NCBI RefSeq assembly: GCF_019396385.1
Contig: NZ_JAHKRN010000052.1
Span: 1 to 62,420, forward strand
Source: Nonomuraea harbinensis
GTDB lineage: Bacteria > Actinomycetota > Actinomycetes > Streptosporangiales > Streptosporangiaceae
Direction: 5' to 3'
Length of the DNA stretch: 62,420 bases
Made by a program: the position numbers and the translations under genes. How positions within the stretch are numbered: position 1 is the first letter of the stretch; every line of letters begins with the position of its first letter. Under the pieces are notes generated by a model. That model worked only from the letters and a program-made list of their open reading frames with translations. It searched no databases and was not told the origin of the DNA. Shown in pieces: positions 60,758 through 62,420 of the stretch.

Positions 60758-61369
60758 GTGCGGATCGTGCTGCGGACCACGGGGGAGCTGAGCATCACCG
60801 CCGGCCTGGTTCTGGCGCTCTTCTGCGCCTATCTGCTCTGGGGCACCGGCGCCTACACGGCGAGCCAGCAGCTGTTGCTGCAGCGCGCGCTGGCCGCCGA
60901 GAACGCCGCCCGGCCGCCCGCCGTCGAGCTGGGCGACGCCGTGGCGCTGCTGCGCATCCCCAGGCTGGGCCACGACTTCCGCTACGCGGTGGTCGAGGGC
61001 GTACGGGCCGAGCACCTGAAGAAGGGCCCCGGCCACTACCCCGGCACCGCCATGCCCGGCCAGGTCGGCAACTTCGTCGTCTCCGGCCACCGCACCACGT
61101 ACGCGGCCCCGTTCAACCGCGTCGACGAGCTGGAACGCGGCGACGAGCTCGTGGTCGAGGCCCGCGAGGCCCGCTACACCTACCGGGTCACCTCGCAGGA
61201 CATCGTCGAGCCCGGCGAGGTGGACGTGCTCGCCCCGGTGCCCGGCATGCCGGGCCTGCGGCCCATCCGGGCGTACATCACGCTGACGACCTGCCACCCC
61301 GAATACTCGGCGGCGCAACGGCTGATCGTGTACGGGGTGCTGAAGGACACCGAGCCCAGGAAGGCATGA
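60758..61369 (+). CDS. Class E sortase
   Basis: 203 residues. One N-terminal membrane helix (LSITAGLVLALFCAYLLWGT), then the sortase beta-barrel: FVVSGHRTTYAAPFNRVDEL with the catalytic His near 110, YITLTTCHPEYSAAQRL with Cys near 177, and the Arg in AQRLIVYG. Class E sortases anchor surface proteins, usually with an LAXTG motif, in actinobacteria. First gene of a coupled set with a 54-residue membrane protein and pabA (ATGA overlaps at both junctions). Confidence 0.93.
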   Translation: MRIVLRTTGELSITAGLVLALFCAYLLWGTGAYTASQQLLLQRALAAENAARPPAVELGDAVALLRIPRLGHDFRYAVVEGVRAEHLKKGPGHYPGTAMPGQVGNFVVSGHRTTYAAPFNRVDELERGDELVVEAREARYTYRVTSQDIVEPGEVDVLAPVPGMPGLRPIRAYITLTTCHPEYSAAQRLIVYGVLKDTEPRKA

Positions 61370-61530
61370 CGATGTACGGCTGGCTGTGGCGCAGGCTCCC
61401 CGGCGGTCCAGGACGGCGGCTGCTGTGGGCCGCCCTGCTGGTCGCCACGGCGATGGCCGTACTCTGGTTCTCGGTGTTCCCGCTCCTGGAACCCACTGTG
61501 ACGCTCGACGAGGTGACGGTGCGCCGATGA
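61366..61530 (+). CDS. 54-residue single-pass membrane protein
   Basis: Short gene not usually called. MTMYGWLWRRLPG, then a membrane helix (LLWAALLVATAMAVLWFSVF) and an acidic tail VTLDEVTVRR. It overlaps the sortase stop and the pabA start by 4 bases each, so translation passes through all three. Similar micro-ORFs sit at this place in related actinobacteria by my recollection. Function unknown. Confidence 0.75.
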   Translation: MTMYGWLWRRLPGGPGRRLLWAALLVATAMAVLWFSVFPLLEPTVTLDEVTVRR

Positions 61531-62099
61531 CCCGCGTGCTGGTCGTGGACAACCACGACAGTTTCGTGCACACCATCGTCCAGTACCTGAAGGTGCTGGG
61601 CGCGAGCTGCGACGTGCGGCCCCGCGACGAGGTGCGGGTGGACGACGCCGACGGCTATGACGGCATCCTGATCAGCCCCGGCCCCGGCACACCCGAAGCC
61701 GCCGGGGTCAGCGTCCCGCTCGTCCGTCACGCCGCCCGGCGCGGGCAGCCGCTGCTCGGCGTCTGCCTCGGCCACCAGGCCATCGCGCACGCCTACGGCG
61801 CCACCGTCGCCCGCGCCCCCGACCTCGTGCACGGCGGCACCAGCGCGATCAGCCACGACGGCAAGGGGGTGTTCGCGACGTTGCCCTCGCCCGTCCGCAT
61901 GACCCGCTACCACTCGCTGGCCGTGCTCCCCGAGACCGTCCCCGAGGAGCTCGAAGTCACCGCCCGCACCGGCGACGGCGTCATCATGGGCCTGCGCCAC
62001 CGCGCCGCGCCCGTCGAGGGCGTCCAGTTCCACCCCGAGTCGGTGCTCTCCGAGCACGGCCACCGGCTGCTCGGAAACTGGCTGGAGAAAACGCTGTAA
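61527..62099 (+). CDS. pabA: Aminodeoxychorismate/anthranilate synthase glutamine amidotransferase
   Basis: 190 residues, class I glutamine amidotransferase. Nucleophile in LLGVCLGHQAIAHAYG (Cys80), with FHPESVLSEHGHRLLGNWL supplying His and Glu near 169-171. ILISPGPGTPEAAG is the oxyanion region. Supplies ammonia for 4-amino-4-deoxychorismate (folate) or anthranilate (tryptophan); no synthase subunit is adjacent, as usual for this origin-proximal copy. The ATG overlaps the upstream micro-ORF stop. Confidence 0.93.
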   Translation: MTRVLVVDNHDSFVHTIVQYLKVLGASCDVRPRDEVRVDDADGYDGILISPGPGTPEAAGVSVPLVRHAARRGQPLLGVCLGHQAIAHAYGATVARAPDLVHGGTSAISHDGKGVFATLPSPVRMTRYHSLAVLPETVPEELEVTARTGDGVIMGLRHRAAPVEGVQFHPESVLSEHGHRLLGNWLEKTL

Positions 62100-62130
62100 C
62101 GAACCGGAGCCTCAGAGCGACAGACAGATG

Positions 62131-62167
62131 AGCGTCCCCGCCGTTGCCCCCGAGCGGCGGGGGCGTT
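62131..62167 (+). terminator. Intrinsic terminator after pabA
   Basis: Core stem CCCCGCCG / CGGCGGGG (62136-62143 and 62155-62162) extended with wobble pairs to about 13 base pairs, followed by a T-rich tract GTTCTTTATT. It should end the sortase-pabA transcript. Confidence 0.8.
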
Positions 62168-62173
62168 CTTTAT

Positions 62174-62279
62174 TGGCGATCCTTCGGATCGCCGGCTCGT
62201 CGCTCAGATCCGGTGTCTTCCCTCGTCGTTCGGTCGCTGCGCTCCCTCTCTCCTCAGTCCAGACACCGGCGCTCCTCGC
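62174..62279. repeat. Dispersed palindromic repeat, copy B
   Basis: Second copy of the element at 10523-10685, starting right after the pabA terminator. Hairpin GCGATCC-TTC-GGATCGC at 62176-62192, and perfect 9-base arms CCGGTGTCT (62210-62218) and AGACACCGG (62261-62269). Between arms it matches copy A at all but a few positions. It lacks the extra hairpin found in copy A. Confidence 0.75.
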
Positions 62280-62384
62280 AAGACCTTCCCTGTACCTGCG
62301 TTCGACGTAATTCGGTGGCCTGGAGAGCCGAATTCGGGGTCTGACCTCGGTGAACATAGGTCGGGCCGCCGGGAGAGCGTTTCT

Positions 62385-62420
62385 CTAGGCGGTGATGTTC
62401 CGGCTGGTCAGCGGGCTGTG
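62385..62420 (-). CDS. Possible 3' end of a gene running off the window
   Basis: The last bases read on the minus strand as HSPLTSRNITA then TAG (62387-62385), followed by a GAGA/TCTC hairpin. In related genomes a PASTA-domain serine/threonine kinase gene ends convergently to pabA, so this may be its C-terminus. Eleven codons are too few to be sure. Confidence 0.3.
   Translation of the reverse strand, partial: HSPLTSRNITA

Overview
This window is high-GC actinobacterial chromosome: almost every codon ends in G or C, GTG starts are common, and F420-type luciferase-like oxidoreductases, a SARP, a giant LuxR-type ATPase, CrgA, a class E sortase and DUF3073 are all present. Gene content and order (ybaB-recR-DUF5063-ask-asd at one end; cyclophilin, rhomboid, crgA, class E sortase, pabA at the other) suggest a Streptosporangiaceae-type genome such as Nonomuraea, in the origin-proximal core. 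The genus is an inference. A near-consensus parS site inside a gene at 38.6 kb supports the origin-proximal placement. I found no tRNA, rRNA, CRISPR array, insertion sequence or prophage.

Region by region. 0.5-6.1 kb: a GAF-domain regulator, then the conserved run ybaB, recR, DUF5063, aspartokinase and aspartate-semialdehyde dehydrogenase (entry to Lys/Thr/Met and diaminopimelate synthesis). 6.2-16 kb: an M15-like secreted peptidase, a TetR/F420-oxidoreductase pair with a clear operator, DUF1232, an amidohydrolase, a tyrosine phosphatase coupled to SURF1, an HxlR/GNAT/TetR group and a class I methyltransferase. 16-25.5 kb: a 1006-residue SARP, an aminotransferase/LysR divergent pair, RNase HII, a second luciferase-like enzyme, an SCO5389-family protein with a MinD/CooC-like ATPase, and an anti-sigma-type ATPase. 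25.5-32.3 kb: an LCP ligase, membrane methyltransferase, sugar-type MFS porter, RidA, a small four-cysteine protein divergent from a membrane-anchored XRE regulator, then a decayed gene and a strongly structured repeat region. 32.4-36.8 kb: serine hydrolase, LysR/DapA-like pair, FAD monooxygenase/MarR pair.

36.8-44.2 kb holds the most interesting system: a three-gene, translationally coupled operon of a YqiJ-like membrane OB-fold protein, a flotillin and a 1599-residue DUF3686 AAA+ ATPase. It carries the parS site inside the ATPase gene. 44.3-54 kb is regulator/enzyme pairs: a quinone oxidoreductase under an orphan MerR/SoxR-type box, CGNR/hydrolase, HPP protein, APH(6)-type kinase, TetR/ABC exporter, MenB, ArsR, DUF3073 and P450/TetR. 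54-58 kb has an alpha/beta hydrolase behind a large LuxR-type ATPase. 58-62.4 kb returns to core genes ending with pabA, a canonical terminator and the second copy of a dispersed palindromic repeat whose first copy is at 10.5 kb.

The window is rich in readable operators. At least seven regulator genes sit next to perfect or near-perfect inverted repeats in the adjoining intergenic gap, and several -10 boxes lie exactly 6 bases before a start codon, pointing to leaderless transcripts.
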